The notes: generated by a model from the letters alone, not told the origin. Shown: positions 38,475 to 48,529, numbered from the stretch's first letter. The stretch: 64,000 nucleotides of DNA from CAVTAV01 sp963732795 (GCA_963732795.1 CAVTAV010000003.1:210384-274383); one strand, 5' to 3'. Numbers and translations: made by a program.

Positions 38475-39488
38475 TGCGTCAACATTTCCATGGTGGGTGG
38501 GGACAGGGCGCCCGAAGGTCCGTGCATCAGGAGCTTCGAGAGGGCGAGTGAATTCGAGCCGGATCAGGCCGTCGGAGACATAGGGGGAAACGCTAATCTC
38601 CGAGAAGGCGAGGGCGCCGGCATCGGCCGCCGCCAGCAGGCCGCCGAAGCGCCGCGCCGCGTCGATCCGGGTGCAGACGAGCTGGCGCGCGCCGATCGCG
38701 GTGCAGGCGGTGGCGATCTCGATCGCCTCGTCGGCGTCGCCGCCGGCCGGCAGGACGAGCACGGTGGCAGCCTCCACGCCGTCAATGAAGCGTCGCATAT
38801 CGGCGATCTCGGCACGGTTGAACGGATTGAGGCCCGGCGTATCGATCAGGATCGCGGTCTGGTCGCTCTTGTCGCGAAGCCGGCCGACCACGCGGGTGAG
38901 GCCGGCGGGCGATTCCGCTGTCGCCAGCGGAATGTCGAGAATGCGGGTGAAGGCTTCGAGTTGGTCGATGCCGCCGGCGCGAACCGTGTCGGTGGTGACG
39001 ACCGCGACCTTGCGGCCTTCGATGACGGCTTGGGTCGCGAGCTTGGCGATCGACACGGTCTTTCCGGCGCCCGGCGGTCCTACGAGCATCAAGGGACGAT
39101 TGGATACGGCGCTCAGCGGTACGAAGCGGTAGAGCGTCTCCAGAGCGTCGGCGAGCGCCTCTTCGATGTTCCCGCCGTCGAAGGATTTGAGTGCCTTTTC
39201 GAGCCGGAAATGCAGCGTCTCGGGGAGGCGGTGGTGGCGGATGACAGTGGCGGTCTCGGGCTTCCAGCCGGTCGAACTGCTGCCGACGGATTTGGCGCGC
39301 GGCTTGCGCTTGACGGGCTGCTCCGGCTCGGCGACCGGCGCGGGCGGGCCTTGCTCCACCGCCGCCGTAATCCGCACGCCGCCCCGGCCCGACTGGTTCG
39401 AGACGATCACGGCATCGGGCCCCAACTCCTTCCGAAGCTGGCTCATCGCCTCGCCCATGGTCGGGGCATGAAAGGTCCTCAGCCGCAT
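38471..39488 (-). CDS. flhF: Flagellar GTPase FlhF, one frameshift near the 3' end
   Basis: SRP-type GTPase that places the flagellum, 338 aa after repair. G1 motif LVGPPGAGKTVSIAKLA, then AVVTTDTVRAGGIDQLEAF, LIDTPGLNPF and ACTAIGARQLVCTRIDAARR are seen. The end reads YVSDGLIRLEFTRPLEAP in the raw frame, but dropping the base at 38555 (or one of the neighbouring double A) gives the family ending SLALSKLLM, then SPPTMEMLTQ and a TGA overlapping flhG. FlhF and FlhG are thus separate, overlapping genes. Confidence 0.9.
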
Positions 39489-39492
39489 ACCG

Positions 39493-41607
39493 CTATTCCA
39501 TGTTCACCTGGCCGAGCGATTTGAGCCTGGCCTTGGGGTGGACTTCGTTCTGGGACATCACGACGGTCGACGGCCGGAAACGCTCGATGATCGAACGGAC
39601 ATAGGGCCTAGACGTCGGGCTTGTGAGCAGGACCGGCAGATAGCCCTCGTTGGCCTTCTGCTCGAAAATCATGCGCACGGCCATGATGAATTTCTGAAGC
39701 TTGGCAGGGGCCATGGCGAGCTGCTTCTCCTCGCCCTGGCCGGCCAGCGCCTCGGCAAACTCCATCTCCCAGTCGGGCGAGAGCGCGATGATCGGGATGA
39801 AGCCTTCGGGCGACGTATTGGCCGAGGAGATCTGGCGGGCGAGGCGCGTGCGCACATGCTCGGAGATCAGCACGATATTCTGGGTGTAGCCGGTGCCCTC
39901 GGCGATGCCTTCGAGGATGGTCGGCAGGTCGCGGATCGAGATGCGCTCCGCGAGCAGGGTCTGCAGGACCCGCTGGATGCCGTTCACCGAGATCTGGTTC
40001 GGCACGACGTCGGCGATCAGCTTCTGCTGCTCCTTGGGCAGGTCGTCCAGGAGCTTCTGTGTCTCGGCATAGGATAGGAGGTCCGCCATGTTGTCGCGGA
40101 TGACCTCGGTCAGATGCGTCGTGATCACCGTTGCGGGATCGACCACGGTATAGCCGCGGAACATGGCTTCCTCGCGCATGGTGCGGTCGATCCAACTCGC
40201 CGGCAGGCCGAAGGTTGGCTCGCGGGTCTCCTCGCCGGGCAGGGTCACCGGCTCGCCGCGCGGATCCATCACCAGCAGCTGGCCGGGCCGGAGGTCGCCC
40301 CGGCCGGCATCGGATTCCTTGACCCGGATGCAGTAGTTGTTGGCGGGAAGCTGCATGTTGTCGAGGATCCGAACCGACGGCATCACAAAGCCCAGTTCGC
40401 TGGCGAGCTGTCGCCGCAGGGCCTTGATCTGGTCGGTCAGCTTGTACTGCTCGTTGTCGTTGATCAGCGGCAGGAGCCCATAGCCGAGCTCGAGGCGGAG
40501 CTGATCGAGGGCCAATGCGGTGGAGATCGGCTCTTCGGCGGGCGCGGCCTGGAGCGCCTCCTGCTCCTTGAGCTCGATATCCTCTTCCGCCTTGGCCTGG
40601 CGCTTGAAGATCTGCCATGCGCCGAAGCCGGTAAGTGCCGACAGGCTGATGAACGGCAGCATCGGAATGCCGGGCAAGAGCGCCAATGCGAACATCAGAA
40701 ACGAGCTCAGCGCCATTGCGCGGGGATAGCCGCCGAGCTGGCCGAAGATCGCCTTGTCCGTCGTGCCGATGGCACCCGCCTTCGAGACCAGCAAGCCCGC
40801 CGCCGTGGAGACGATCAGCGCCGGGATCTGGCTCACGAGGCCGTCGCCCACCGTCAGAATCGTATAGGACTGCGAGGCCTGGGAGAACGAAAGCCCCATT
40901 TGGCCGACGCCGACGATGATGCCGCCGATAATGTTGATGAAGGTGATCAACAGGCCGGCGATCGCATCGCCGCGCACGAATTTCGCCGCGCCGTCCATCG
41001 CGCCGAAGAACGAGCTTTCGTCTTCGAGGTCCTTGCGCCGGGCACGCGCGGAGGTTTCGTCGATCAGGCCGGCGGACAAATCGGCGTCGATCGCCATCTG
41101 CTTGCCGGGCATGGCGTCCAGGCTGAACCGGGCGGCCACCTCGGCGATACGGCCGGAACCTTTCGTGATGACCACGAAGTTCACGATCACCAGAATCGCA
41201 AACACGATAATGCCGATCACGAAATTGCCGTTCATCACGAAGCCGCCGAAGGCCTCGATGACATGGCCGGCCGCGCCCGTTCCCTCGTGCCCATGAGCGA
41301 GGATCAGCCGTGTCGAAGCCAAGTTGAGCGACAATCGCAACATGGTCGCGATCAGCAGCACGGTCGGGAACGCGCTGAAGTCCAGGGGCCGCGAGATAAA
41401 GAGGCAGGTCATCAGCACCAGGACGGAGAACGTGATCGAAACGGCGAGACAGATGTCCAGCAGCCATTTCGGCATCGGCAGGATCAAGGCAACGAGGATA
41501 AAGACGACGCCGAGGGCAAGCGCGACGTCGCCCCGGCGCATACTCTCGCCGAGGCGGCTTAACGCTCCGGCCGCTCCGGTGGCCTGGTTGGTTCCGATGT
41601 CGCTCAT
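39493..41607 (-). CDS. flhA: Flagellar export gate protein FlhA
   Basis: Inner-membrane export-gate protein, 704 aa. Eight helices fill the first 330 residues (ALALGVVFILVALILPMPKW, LLIATMLRLSLNLASTRLIL, GIIVFAILVIVNFVVITKG). The conserved FHIPEP-type loop is present as RIAEVAARFSLDAMPGKQMAIDADL. The cytoplasmic domain contains LELGYGLLPLIND and LTEVIRDNMADLLSYAETQKLL. Intact, 4 bp before flhF. Confidence 0.96.
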   Translation of the reverse strand: MSDIGTNQATGAAGALSRLGESMRRGDVALALGVVFILVALILPMPKWLLDICLAVSITFSVLVLMTCLFISRPLDFSAFPTVLLIATMLRLSLNLASTRLILAHGHEGTGAAGHVIEAFGGFVMNGNFVIGIIVFAILVIVNFVVITKGSGRIAEVAARFSLDAMPGKQMAIDADLSAGLIDETSARARRKDLEDESSFFGAMDGAAKFVRGDAIAGLLITFINIIGGIIVGVGQMGLSFSQASQSYTILTVGDGLVSQIPALIVSTAAGLLVSKAGAIGTTDKAIFGQLGGYPRAMALSSFLMFALALLPGIPMLPFISLSALTGFGAWQIFKRQAKAEEDIELKEQEALQAAPAEEPISTALALDQLRLELGYGLLPLINDNEQYKLTDQIKALRRQLASELGFVMPSVRILDNMQLPANNYCIRVKESDAGRGDLRPGQLLVMDPRGEPVTLPGEETREPTFGLPASWIDRTMREEAMFRGYTVVDPATVITTHLTEVIRDNMADLLSYAETQKLLDDLPKEQQKLIADVVPNQISVNGIQRVLQTLLAERISIRDLPTILEGIAEGTGYTQNIVLISEHVRTRLARQISSANTSPEGFIPIIALSPDWEMEFAEALAGQGEEKQLAMAPAKLQKFIMAVRMIFEQKANEGYLPVLLTSPTSRPYVRSIIERFRPSTVVMSQNEVHPKARLKSLGQVNME

Positions 41608-41654
41608 GCCTCTCGCGGTGCCCTAGGAAAGGGGCTGGGTGTTAGGGGACGCGT

Positions 41655-43034
41655 TTAGAGCGCCACCCGCCGGGGTTCGCTGCTGCCTTCGCCGGGCACC
41701 GGAATGTCGGCGCCTTCCTCGCTGTATTGCTTCAGCTTGTTCCTGAGCGTGCGGATCGAGATGCCGAGAATATTGGCGGCATGAGTCCGGTTGCCGAGGC
41801 AATGGCGAAGCGTGTCGATAATGAGATCGCGCTCGACATCGGCGACCGTCCGGCCGACGAGGCCAGCCGCCGTCTGGGTCGCCGTCGCGGCGGCCTCGGT
41901 CGCAACGCCGTGCCCCTCTTCGCCGCCGCCCATGCCGGCATCCGGCGCCATGATCGCCTCCGGGCCGATCTCGTCTCCGGTCGCGAGCAGCACCGCGCGA
42001 TGCATTGTGTTCTCGAGCTCGCGGACATTGCCCCTCCAATAGCGCTTGGACAAATCCCGCATCGCTTCTTCGGAGATCTTGCGCCGCGGCACGCCGTTGA
42101 TCTCGGCATATTTGCCCGCGAAATGCTCCGACAGCAGCTTGATGTCGGCCGGGCGCTCCCGGAGGGGCGGGACCTTCAGGTTGACGACATTCAAGCGGTA
42201 CAGCAGGTCCTCGCGGAAATTGCCCTTGCGGACTTCCTCGGCGAGATCGCGGTTCGAGGTCGCGATGATGCGCAGATCTACCTTGACCGGCTTGTTGCCG
42301 CCGACCCGGTCGATCTCGCGCTCCTGGATCGCGCGCAGCAGCTTGGCCTGGAGCCGGATATCCATCTCGGAAATTTCGTCGAGGAGGAGCGTGCCGCCGT
42401 TCGCTTCCTCGAACTTACCGATGCGCCGGGCGACCGCGCCGGTGAACGCGCCCTTTTCATGGCCGAACAGCTCGGATTCGAGCAGATTCTCCGGAATCGC
42501 CGCGCAATTGACCGAAACATATTGCTTGTCGGCGCGCCGGCTCTTGCCATGGACGTGACGGGCCAGCACCTCCTTGCCGGTTCCGGACTCGCCGGTGATC
42601 AGAATGTTCGCTTCGCTCGGGGCGACCTGGTCGGCCAGTCGCACGACCTCCGCCATGCGGGAATCGGCGAACATCAGATCGGTGCTGTCCTCCGCGACCG
42701 CTTCCAAGACCGCGGCGATAAGCTCGGGATCGGGCGGCAAAGGAACATATTCCTTTGCCCCGGCGCGGATCGCCTCCACGGCCGAGCGCGCGTCCGAGCC
42801 GATGCCGCAGGCGACGACCGGGACATGGATGTGTTCGGCTTCCGTGCGGGCGATGAATTCGCGGATGTTGCACTCGACGTCGATCATCACGAGATCGGCG
42901 CCATGGCCGGATCTGAGCGCATGCAGCGCCTGGTCGATACTCACCGCGTGAGCAACCTTGGCGCCTCTGCCCATGGCAATCTTCGAGGCGGCGCCCATTT
43001 GCCCACTGAGGGTTCCGACGATGAGTAAACGCAT
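41655..43034 (-). CDS. flbD: Sigma-54-dependent flagellar regulator FlbD
   Basis: NtrC-family activator of 459 aa. The receiver-like N-terminus (MRLLIVGTLSGQMGAASKI) lacks the usual acidic pair, as in Caulobacter FlbD. The AAA domain has Walker A GESGTGKEVLARHVH, sigma-54 contact loop EKGAFTGAV, Walker B GGTLLLDEISEMD and RDLAEEVRKGNFREDLLYRLN. The C-terminal Fis-type helix-turn-helix reads TLRHCLGNRTHAANILGISI. It is expected to activate the flagellar sigma-54 promoters, one of which is seen before flgK. Confidence 0.93.
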   Translation of the reverse strand: MRLLIVGTLSGQMGAASKIAMGRGAKVAHAVSIDQALHALRSGHGADLVMIDVECNIREFIARTEAEHIHVPVVACGIGSDARSAVEAIRAGAKEYVPLPPDPELIAAVLEAVAEDSTDLMFADSRMAEVVRLADQVAPSEANILITGESGTGKEVLARHVHGKSRRADKQYVSVNCAAIPENLLESELFGHEKGAFTGAVARRIGKFEEANGGTLLLDEISEMDIRLQAKLLRAIQEREIDRVGGNKPVKVDLRIIATSNRDLAEEVRKGNFREDLLYRLNVVNLKVPPLRERPADIKLLSEHFAGKYAEINGVPRRKISEEAMRDLSKRYWRGNVRELENTMHRAVLLATGDEIGPEAIMAPDAGMGGGEEGHGVATEAAATATQTAAGLVGRTVADVERDLIIDTLRHCLGNRTHAANILGISIRTLRNKLKQYSEEGADIPVPGEGSSEPRRVAL

Positions 43035-43054
43035 TTTCTTAGGCTCCTAGGGAC

Positions 43055-43830
43055 TTAATCGAAGTACTGAATTCGGTGCGCCGGCGGCAGCAGGGTGTTG
43101 ATCAGCGCCTCCAAGTGACGCGGGTTCTCCTGACGGCCGATCGAGGCGGCGCCGAGGGTGTAAACGGAATTGACCAGCGCCTCCTCGTTCGAGTTCCGCT
43201 CCATCTTGTTGGCGAGCGGCGCGAAGACCATGTTGGCCAGCACCGCGCCCCAAAAGGTGGTGAGCAGGGCCACGGCCATGGCCGGGCCGATCGTCGCCGG
43301 ATCGTTCAGCCGCCCGAGCATCTGGACGAGGCCGACCAGCGTGCCGATCAGACCCATGGCTGGCGAAACCTCGGCCGCCCGGCGCAGAACCGCCGCGCTC
43401 TTGCGGTGCCGGTCCACCATGGCGTTTAGCTCGCTGGTCAAGAGCTTCTCGATCTGGTCCACATCCGTGCCGTCGCGCACAAGGGTCACAGCTTTCTGGA
43501 GGAAAGGCTCGCCCTGCAGTTCCGGCAATTTGCCCTGCAGCGCCAGCACGCTGTTCTTGCGGGAGCGCTCGGCGAGCCTCATCACCATAAGGCGGCTTCG
43601 CGCGGACCGATCTTGGGTTTGGAGAAGGTGCGGACCACCGAGCGCCAGGCGTTTTTCAGTTCGTCCAGCGTGAAGCTGACGGCGGTCACGGCCGCCGTGC
43701 CGCCAATGACGATCAGCAATGCGGGAACGTCGAAGAAGGCCGCCGGTGAGCCGCCCAGAATCGCGGCCAGTGCGATCAGCAGAATGCCGACGCTCAATCC
43801 GACCAGCGTGGAGAAATCCATTGCCCGCAT
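43055..43830 (-). CDS. motA: Flagellar motor stator protein MotA-like (MotA/TolQ/ExbB), one frameshift
   Basis: Stator subunit, 258 aa after repair. The first part, MDFSTLVGLSVGILLIALAA, has two helices and FSKPKIGPREAAL. A missing base near 43591 then joins LMVMRLAERSRKNSVLALQG. The second part has the paired helices AAEVSPAMGLIGTLVGLVQML and AMAVALLTTFWGAVLANMVF, which carry the conserved proline and torque-loop pattern of MotA. No motB lies beside it. Gap to flbD is only about 20 bp. Confidence 0.85.
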
Positions 43831-43878
43831 AAATACCTATCCTGCGAGAGCGTCGCGATCCGCCTATGGCGATCCGGC

Positions 43879-44235
43879 TCACCCTTCTCCCTTCACGATT
43901 TCGGTCATGGTCACGCCCAGCCGGTCGTCGACGAGGACGACCTCGCCGCGCGCGACCAGGCGGTCGTTGACATAGATGTCGATCGCCTCGCCGACCTTGC
44001 GGTCGAGCTCGACGATCGCGCCGCGGCCAAGCTTCAGGAGCTGGCTCACCTGCAAGTGGGATTTGCCGAGCACGGCCGAGACGTTGACCGGAATGTCGAA
44101 CACCGCCTCCAGCTCGCCGCCCGTGCGCTCGATATTATCTTCCTCGCCATCGCCAGAGGCGGCCTGCTGCTCCGACAGATCCTTCAGATCGACCTGCGGT
44201 GCGGCCACGGCGGCATCCTCTTCATTCTCACTCAT
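43879..44235 (-). CDS. fliN: Flagellar motor switch protein FliN
   Basis: Switch-complex protein, 118 aa from ATG 44235. The C-terminal SpoA domain is complete: FDIPVNVSAVLGKSHLQVS, LLKLGRGAIVELDRKVGEAIDIYVNDRLVARGEVVLVDDRLGVTMTEI in pieces. The start is doubtful because the ATG has a weak ribosome site, and a short in-register acidic segment upstream (44236-44318) with a better site may be its true N-terminus (see that entry). Confidence 0.9.
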   Translation of the reverse strand: MSENEEDAAVAAPQVDLKDLSEQQAASGDGEEDNIERTGGELEAVFDIPVNVSAVLGKSHLQVSQLLKLGRGAIVELDRKVGEAIDIYVNDRLVARGEVVLVDDRLGVTMTEIVKGEG

Positions 44236-44318
44236 CGACTGGTTCGCCTCTTCGGCGCCCGCCCCGGATCGTCCACCGTATCCTCGGGTTCGGGCTGATT
44301 TTCCAATTCGTCACTCAT
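44232..44318 (-). other. Short ORF overlapping fliN; probable N-terminal extension cut off by a missing base
   Basis: ATG at 44318 follows a good GGAAGGAAG ribosome site at 7 bp and encodes 28 residues (MSDELENQPEPEDTVDDPG...) before a TGA that overlaps the annotated fliN ATG. If one base is missing near 44255-44270, the segment continues AEEANQSMSENEED into FliN, giving an acidic N-terminal tail typical of FliN. Otherwise it is a leader peptide coupled to fliN. Confidence 0.45.
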
Positions 44319-44369
44319 GGCACTTCCTTCCGGGCTTTCGCGCGTCGCGGCGATGGCCCCTGGTCTCGA

Positions 44370-45047
44370 TTAATCGGTCGTCCAGGGCTCGGTATCGATC
44401 TCGCCCTGGACCGTCGTGACGTCGTGGCCGCCGTTTTGGCCGACATAACGGGCGACTGCTTCCGAGATCATGGATTCGAGGCGGCCGTAGTCGCGTTCCA
44501 TGCCGCCGTCGGACCATTCGATGCGGCAATCCATCTCGGTCAGATGCGGATCGCCCATCACCGACACGTCGCTCGACGGATCGAGCCGCGACGCCAGCGC
44601 CGCGACTTTCTCCTGCATCTGCTCGGCAAGCGCCGGGGCGACCCGGACGATCACGCGCGGCTCATCGTGAAGCTCGGCGAAGCAGTCCTCGACCAGCGCC
44701 TCGAACTCGGCCGTCGGCATCTGCCGGGTGAGGGCAGGGGCGAGGTGCTTGGAGATCACCTCGGCCAGGATGGCGGCCTCCTGCTTCATCCGGCCGGTCA
44801 TCTGGGCCTGGCGCTCCAAAAGCGCTGCGATCTGGTTGACCGCCATCTCGAGCGCGTTCGCGATCCGCGCTTCGATCTCGGCATAGGCCTCGCGCGCGCC
44901 CTCGGACCGGCCCTGGGCGAAGGCGGCCGCCAAAGCGTCCTCGTCGAAGTTGCGCGGACGCGCCACCGAAGCCGCGACGCCGCGCTTGCTGGCGCTGTCC
45001 CGGATATCGAAGACGTTGTCGAACGTGAACTTTGTCGGCTTCGTCAT
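44370..45047 (-). CDS. fliH: Flagellar assembly protein FliH (FlbE-like)
   Basis: 225-residue protein starting MTKPTKFTFDNVFD. A helical region with FDEDALAAAFAQGRSEGAREAYAE is followed by a V-type ATPase subunit E-like C-terminal part (FEALVEDCFAELHDEPRVIVRV, SVMGDPHLTEMDCRIEWSDGG). This organisation, and the place between fliG and fliN, matches FliH/FlbE, the inhibitor and tether of FliI. The gene is intact. Confidence 0.85.
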   Translation of the reverse strand: MTKPTKFTFDNVFDIRDSASKRGVAASVARPRNFDEDALAAAFAQGRSEGAREAYAEIEARIANALEMAVNQIAALLERQAQMTGRMKQEAAILAEVISKHLAPALTRQMPTAEFEALVEDCFAELHDEPRVIVRVAPALAEQMQEKVAALASRLDPSSDVSVMGDPHLTEMDCRIEWSDGGMERDYGRLESMISEAVARYVGQNGGHDVTTVQGEIDTEPWTTD

Positions 45048-45093
45048 GGTTCCTGCTTCGGGCGCCGCGCTGCAATGAGGCGGCCGCCCGCGA

Positions 45094-46111
45094 TCAATAA
45101 ATCAGCTCGTCGTCGCCCTTGTTGTCGGACAGCACGATCTCGCCGGTCTCGGCCAGGCCCTTGGCCGTCTGCACCAGCTCCATCTGGGCCTCGTCCACGT
45201 CGCGCAGCCGGACCGGGCCCATGGCTTCCATGTCTTCCTTGAGGATCTTCGCCGCGCGTTCCGACATGTTGGAGAAGAACATGTCCCGCAGCACGTCGGA
45301 CGCGCCCTTGAGCGCGAGGCCGAGCTTGTTCTTGTCGACATTGCGCAGCAGCGTCTGGACGCCGCCGGGATCGAGCTTGGCGAGGTCGTCGAAGGTGAAC
45401 ATCAGCGCACGGATGCGCTCGGCGGAATCGCGGCTGCGCTCCTCGAGCGCGGTCAGGAACCGGGTCTCCGACTGGCGGTCCAGGCTGTTGAAGATGTCGG
45501 CAATGACCTCATGGCTGTCGCGCCGGTTGGTGCGGGCGAGATTGCTCATGAACTCGATGCGAAGCGTGTTCTCGACCTTGTCCAGAATGTCCTTCTGCAC
45601 CGCCTCCATGCGCAGCATCCGCATGACGACTTCCATGGCGAAGTCTTCGGGCAGGCAGGTGAGCACTCGGGCGGCGTGCTCAGGGCGGATCTTCGAGAGC
45701 ACCACGGCGACGGTCTGCGGATATTCGTTCTTGAGATAGGCCGCGAGCACCGTCTCGTTGACGTTGCCGAGCTTGTCCCACATCGTGCGGCCGGCCGGAC
45801 CACGGATTTCCTCCATAATCGTGCCGACGCGTTCTTCAGGCAGCATCTTCTTCAGAAGCCGCTCGGTGTTATCGTAGCTGCCCATCAGCGAGCCGACGCG
45901 GGAAATCTGGGAAGCGAACTCGATAAACAGCTTTTCGACCATCTTCGCGTCGACGGAGCCCAAGCGACGACATGGCCGAGGAGATCTCGCGCATCTCCTC
46001 GTCGTCGAAGAGCTCCCACAGCCGCTTGCCGTATTCCTCGCCGAGCGCGAGCAGCATGATGGCCGTCTTTTCAGGTCCCGGCATTCTCTTCAGTTCGTCG
46101 CGTCCGGCCAT
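45094..46111 (-). CDS. fliG: Flagellar motor switch protein FliG, one frameshift
   Basis: Rotor protein, 338 aa after repair. Start MAGRDELKRMPGPEKTAIML. The insertion near 45960 joins MSSLG to SVDAKMVEKLFIEF. The middle EHPQ-like motif is present as KNEYPQTVAVVLSKIRPEHAARVL, and the C-terminal torque helix contains FTFDDLAKLDPGGVQTLLRNVD with the charged residues contacted by MotA. The ATG at 46111 lies 8 bp past the fliF stop, and a TTG at 46123 is a poorer alternative. Confidence 0.93.
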
Positions 46112-46119
46112 CGCTACTC

Positions 46120-47890
46120 TCAATCGCTATAGAGCCAGTTGCGCATCACCGCGACCGCTTCGTCCGGGTGACGATCGACCAAGGTGCCGACCTTCTTCAG
46201 CGCGGATTCCTTCACGCGGCCCTCGACATTGGCGATGTCGATCATGGACTTCGATCTCGTCCTGCGGCTGGCCGCCCGCTATGGCGAGTTGCTGCGCCTG
46301 ATGGGCAAGCTGCGATGCGACCGCCTCACCGTCATGGGAGGCCTGGCCGATCATCTGCGTGTTCTGAGCCGGCCCGGCGTTGTAGGCGATCTGGGGATGC
46401 CCGCCGGCTTGCGCGGCGCCCGGACCGGCGAGGGCCGGGGCGCCGGGCTGGCCCGCGATCTGCGGCATGCCCGTGTTTTCGCCATTGGCGGAGGCGTTGA
46501 GGATACCTTTGATGAGCGGCCGGATGACCAGGAAGATCACCAGGATCGAGACCACGCATAAGGCGGCGAGCTCGATCAGACGGACCATGTCGAGATCGCT
46601 GAAATCGAGCAGGCCCGGGCTCTCTTCCGTCGCATCGGGGATGGCGGGCTCGTTGAACTGGAGATTCGAGACCTGAACCGTGTCGCCGCGCTTCTGGTCA
46701 AAGCCGATCGCCGACTTCACGAGGTTCGAGATCTGGGTAAGCTGGTCGGCCGAGCGCGGCGCGTAGGTCTTGGTGCCGTCGTCGGCCGTCGTGTAGGTGC
46801 CGTCGACCAGCACCGCCACGGAGAGCCGCTTGACCGCGCCGGCCTCGTGGATCTCGTTCCGGATCGTTTTGGAGATCGAATAGACGACCGATTCCGTGCT
46901 CTTCGAGTCGTTGCTCGTCCGGCCGCCGCCGCTGGCAGTCTGGCTCTGCTGGGAGCCGGGGAGATTCGACGAGACCGAGACGTCGGTCGATTGGGGGGTC
47001 TGCTCGTTCGAGGCCGAATTCTGCTTGGTCGTCTCGCTTGAGGCCACGACCTGGCTGTCGGGATCGTAAATCTCGGCATTGACGGTCGTGCGGTCGAAAT
47101 CGATATCGGCAGACACCTCGGCGCGCACGTGACCGGGGCCGACGACGCTCCCGATCAGCTTCTCGATCTCGCCCTTCAGGCGGTTCTCGTAGTCAATGCG
47201 GCGCTGCTCGGCCTGGGTCGACATGCCGGCCTGATCCGTGGGCGCGCCGTTCCCCGGGGCCAACAGGGTCGAATTCTGGTCGACGATGGATATCTCGTCC
47301 GGCTTCAGATTCGGCACGGAGGAGGCCACGAGATGCTGGATGGCCTGCACCTCGGCGCCGGTCAGTGTGCCACGGGTGCGTAGGATGATCGCGGCGCTCG
47401 CCTTGGTCTCGTCCTTGCTGAACAGCTCGCGCTGGGGCAGTACCAGATGGACGCGCGCGGCCGAGACCTGGTTGAGCGAACGGATCGTGCGGGCGAGCTC
47501 GCCTTCGAGAGCCCGCAGCCGGTTGATATTCTGCTCGAAGCTCGTGGTACCGAGCGAGTTGCCGCGATCGAAGATCTCATAGCCGACCGCGCCGCCCGAC
47601 GGCAGGCCCTGCTGGGCCAGGGACATGCGCAGCTTGAGCGCCTCGTCCTCGGGCACCATGATCGTGCCGCCGTCGCCGACCAGGCGGTAGGGCACCTGCA
47701 TGCTGTCCAGCTGGGCGACCACCGCGCCCGAGTCCGACGGATCCAGTCCCGAATAGAGGAGGGACATGGCGGGCGTCGTGACGCGGCTGATCAGAAAGAA
47801 GAAGAAGCCGAGGAGGGCGGCGGCAACACCGCCTAAGGCAATAATCCGGCCGACCCCAAGGCTACGAAGAAAACCGAGAAATCCGTTCAC
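46120..47890 (-). CDS. fliF: Flagellar MS-ring protein FliF, one frameshift near the C-terminus
   Basis: MS-ring subunit, 589 aa after repair. N-terminal helix IIALGGVAAALLGFFFFLI, ring-building motifs (LYSGLDPSDSGAVVAQLDSM; LPSGGAVGYEIFDRGNSLG; ELARTIRSLNQVSAARVHLV) and a second helix LAALCVVSILVIFLVIRPLI are all present. One inserted base near 46243 hides the FliG-binding end, which then reads IDIANVEGRVKESALKKVG and ends VMRNWLYSD. The first gene of the fliF-fliG operon. Confidence 0.94.
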
Positions 47891-48108
47891 TCGTCAACCT
47901 GTACAAACGCACTGACTAAAGCTTACTCGCACAACCAAGGGGGCTGCCTTCGTTGCGGAGGTGACCTTACGCGGATTGCCGTGAATAAGCCGTTAATGAG
48001 CGGGCAAAATTTGCCCACCTGCTGGAATGCATGACTCAATAGTGTATAACGCAAAACGGGGCGCCGCCCCGCGGCACCCCGCCGTTTCCGCCACTCAAGG
48101 CGAAGGCG
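47891..48108. promoter_or_regulatory. Upstream region of the fliF operon
   Basis: About 218 bp between fliF and sciP with no gene. It contains an inverted repeat GGGCAAA-A-TTTGCCC at 48002-48016. The fliF promoter should lie here; no sigma-54 motif with the required GG-N10-GC spacing was found on the minus strand. Confidence 0.35.
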
Positions 48109-48402
48109 TCAGTTGTCGTTCGAAGTCTTGGCGCGGTAGTGCTGAAGCCGCGTGGCGCGAAGTCCGGCGATGCCGTTGCGCTCGATCGCCTGCTGCCACG
48201 AGAGATATTCCTCGACCGAGAGCTGGTAGCGCGCGCAGGCCTCTTCGAGTGACAGCAGGCCGCCCCGAACGGCAGCGACAACTTCGGCCTTACGGCGAAT
48301 GACCCAACGCTTAGTATTGGGAGGAGGAAGATCCTCCTTGGTGAGCGTTTCACCGTGCGGGCCAATCACGCGATTGGGACGGGTGGACCGGTACTCTTGC
48401 AT
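48109..48402 (-). CDS. sciP: CtrA inhibitor SciP (DUF1153)
   Basis: 97-residue DUF1153 protein. The conserved block ETLTKEDLPPPNTKRWVIRR, KAEVVAAVRGGLLSLEEACA and YQLSVEEYLSWQ is a winged-helix fold that in Caulobacter blocks CtrA-activated promoters, including flagellar ones. The start MQEYRSTRPNRVIGPHG at 48402 is preferred to the longer frame. It sits between the fliF and flgE operons. A near-perfect CtrA box lies 53 bp upstream. Confidence 0.9.
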   Translation of the reverse strand: MQEYRSTRPNRVIGPHGETLTKEDLPPPNTKRWVIRRKAEVVAAVRGGLLSLEEACARYQLSVEEYLSWQQAIERNGIAGLRATRLQHYRAKTSNDN

Positions 48403-48454
48403 TACTAGGATCGCTTTGCTGTCACACTCGAAGACGCAAGTTAGCAATCGGGTT

Positions 48455-48469
48455 TTAAAAAACAGCTAA
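48455..48469 (-). promoter_or_regulatory. Candidate CtrA box upstream of sciP
   Basis: TTAA-N7-CTAA on the + strand (TTAG-N7-TTAA on the minus strand), seven of eight bases of the CtrA consensus with correct spacing, 53 bp before the sciP ATG. Control of sciP by CtrA is known in Caulobacter, so the site is plausible. Confidence 0.45.
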
Positions 48470-48529
48470 GGAAAAAAGTTAAACTCGGCTGAAGGACCCG
48501 TAAGATTTTAACTACCGGATTCGATTGGG

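Noticed and set aside
39608..41467. 619-codon minus-strand frame offset from flhA
   Set aside because: It is a frame-shifted shadow of flhA with high Arg/Gly/Ala content and no recognisable domain.
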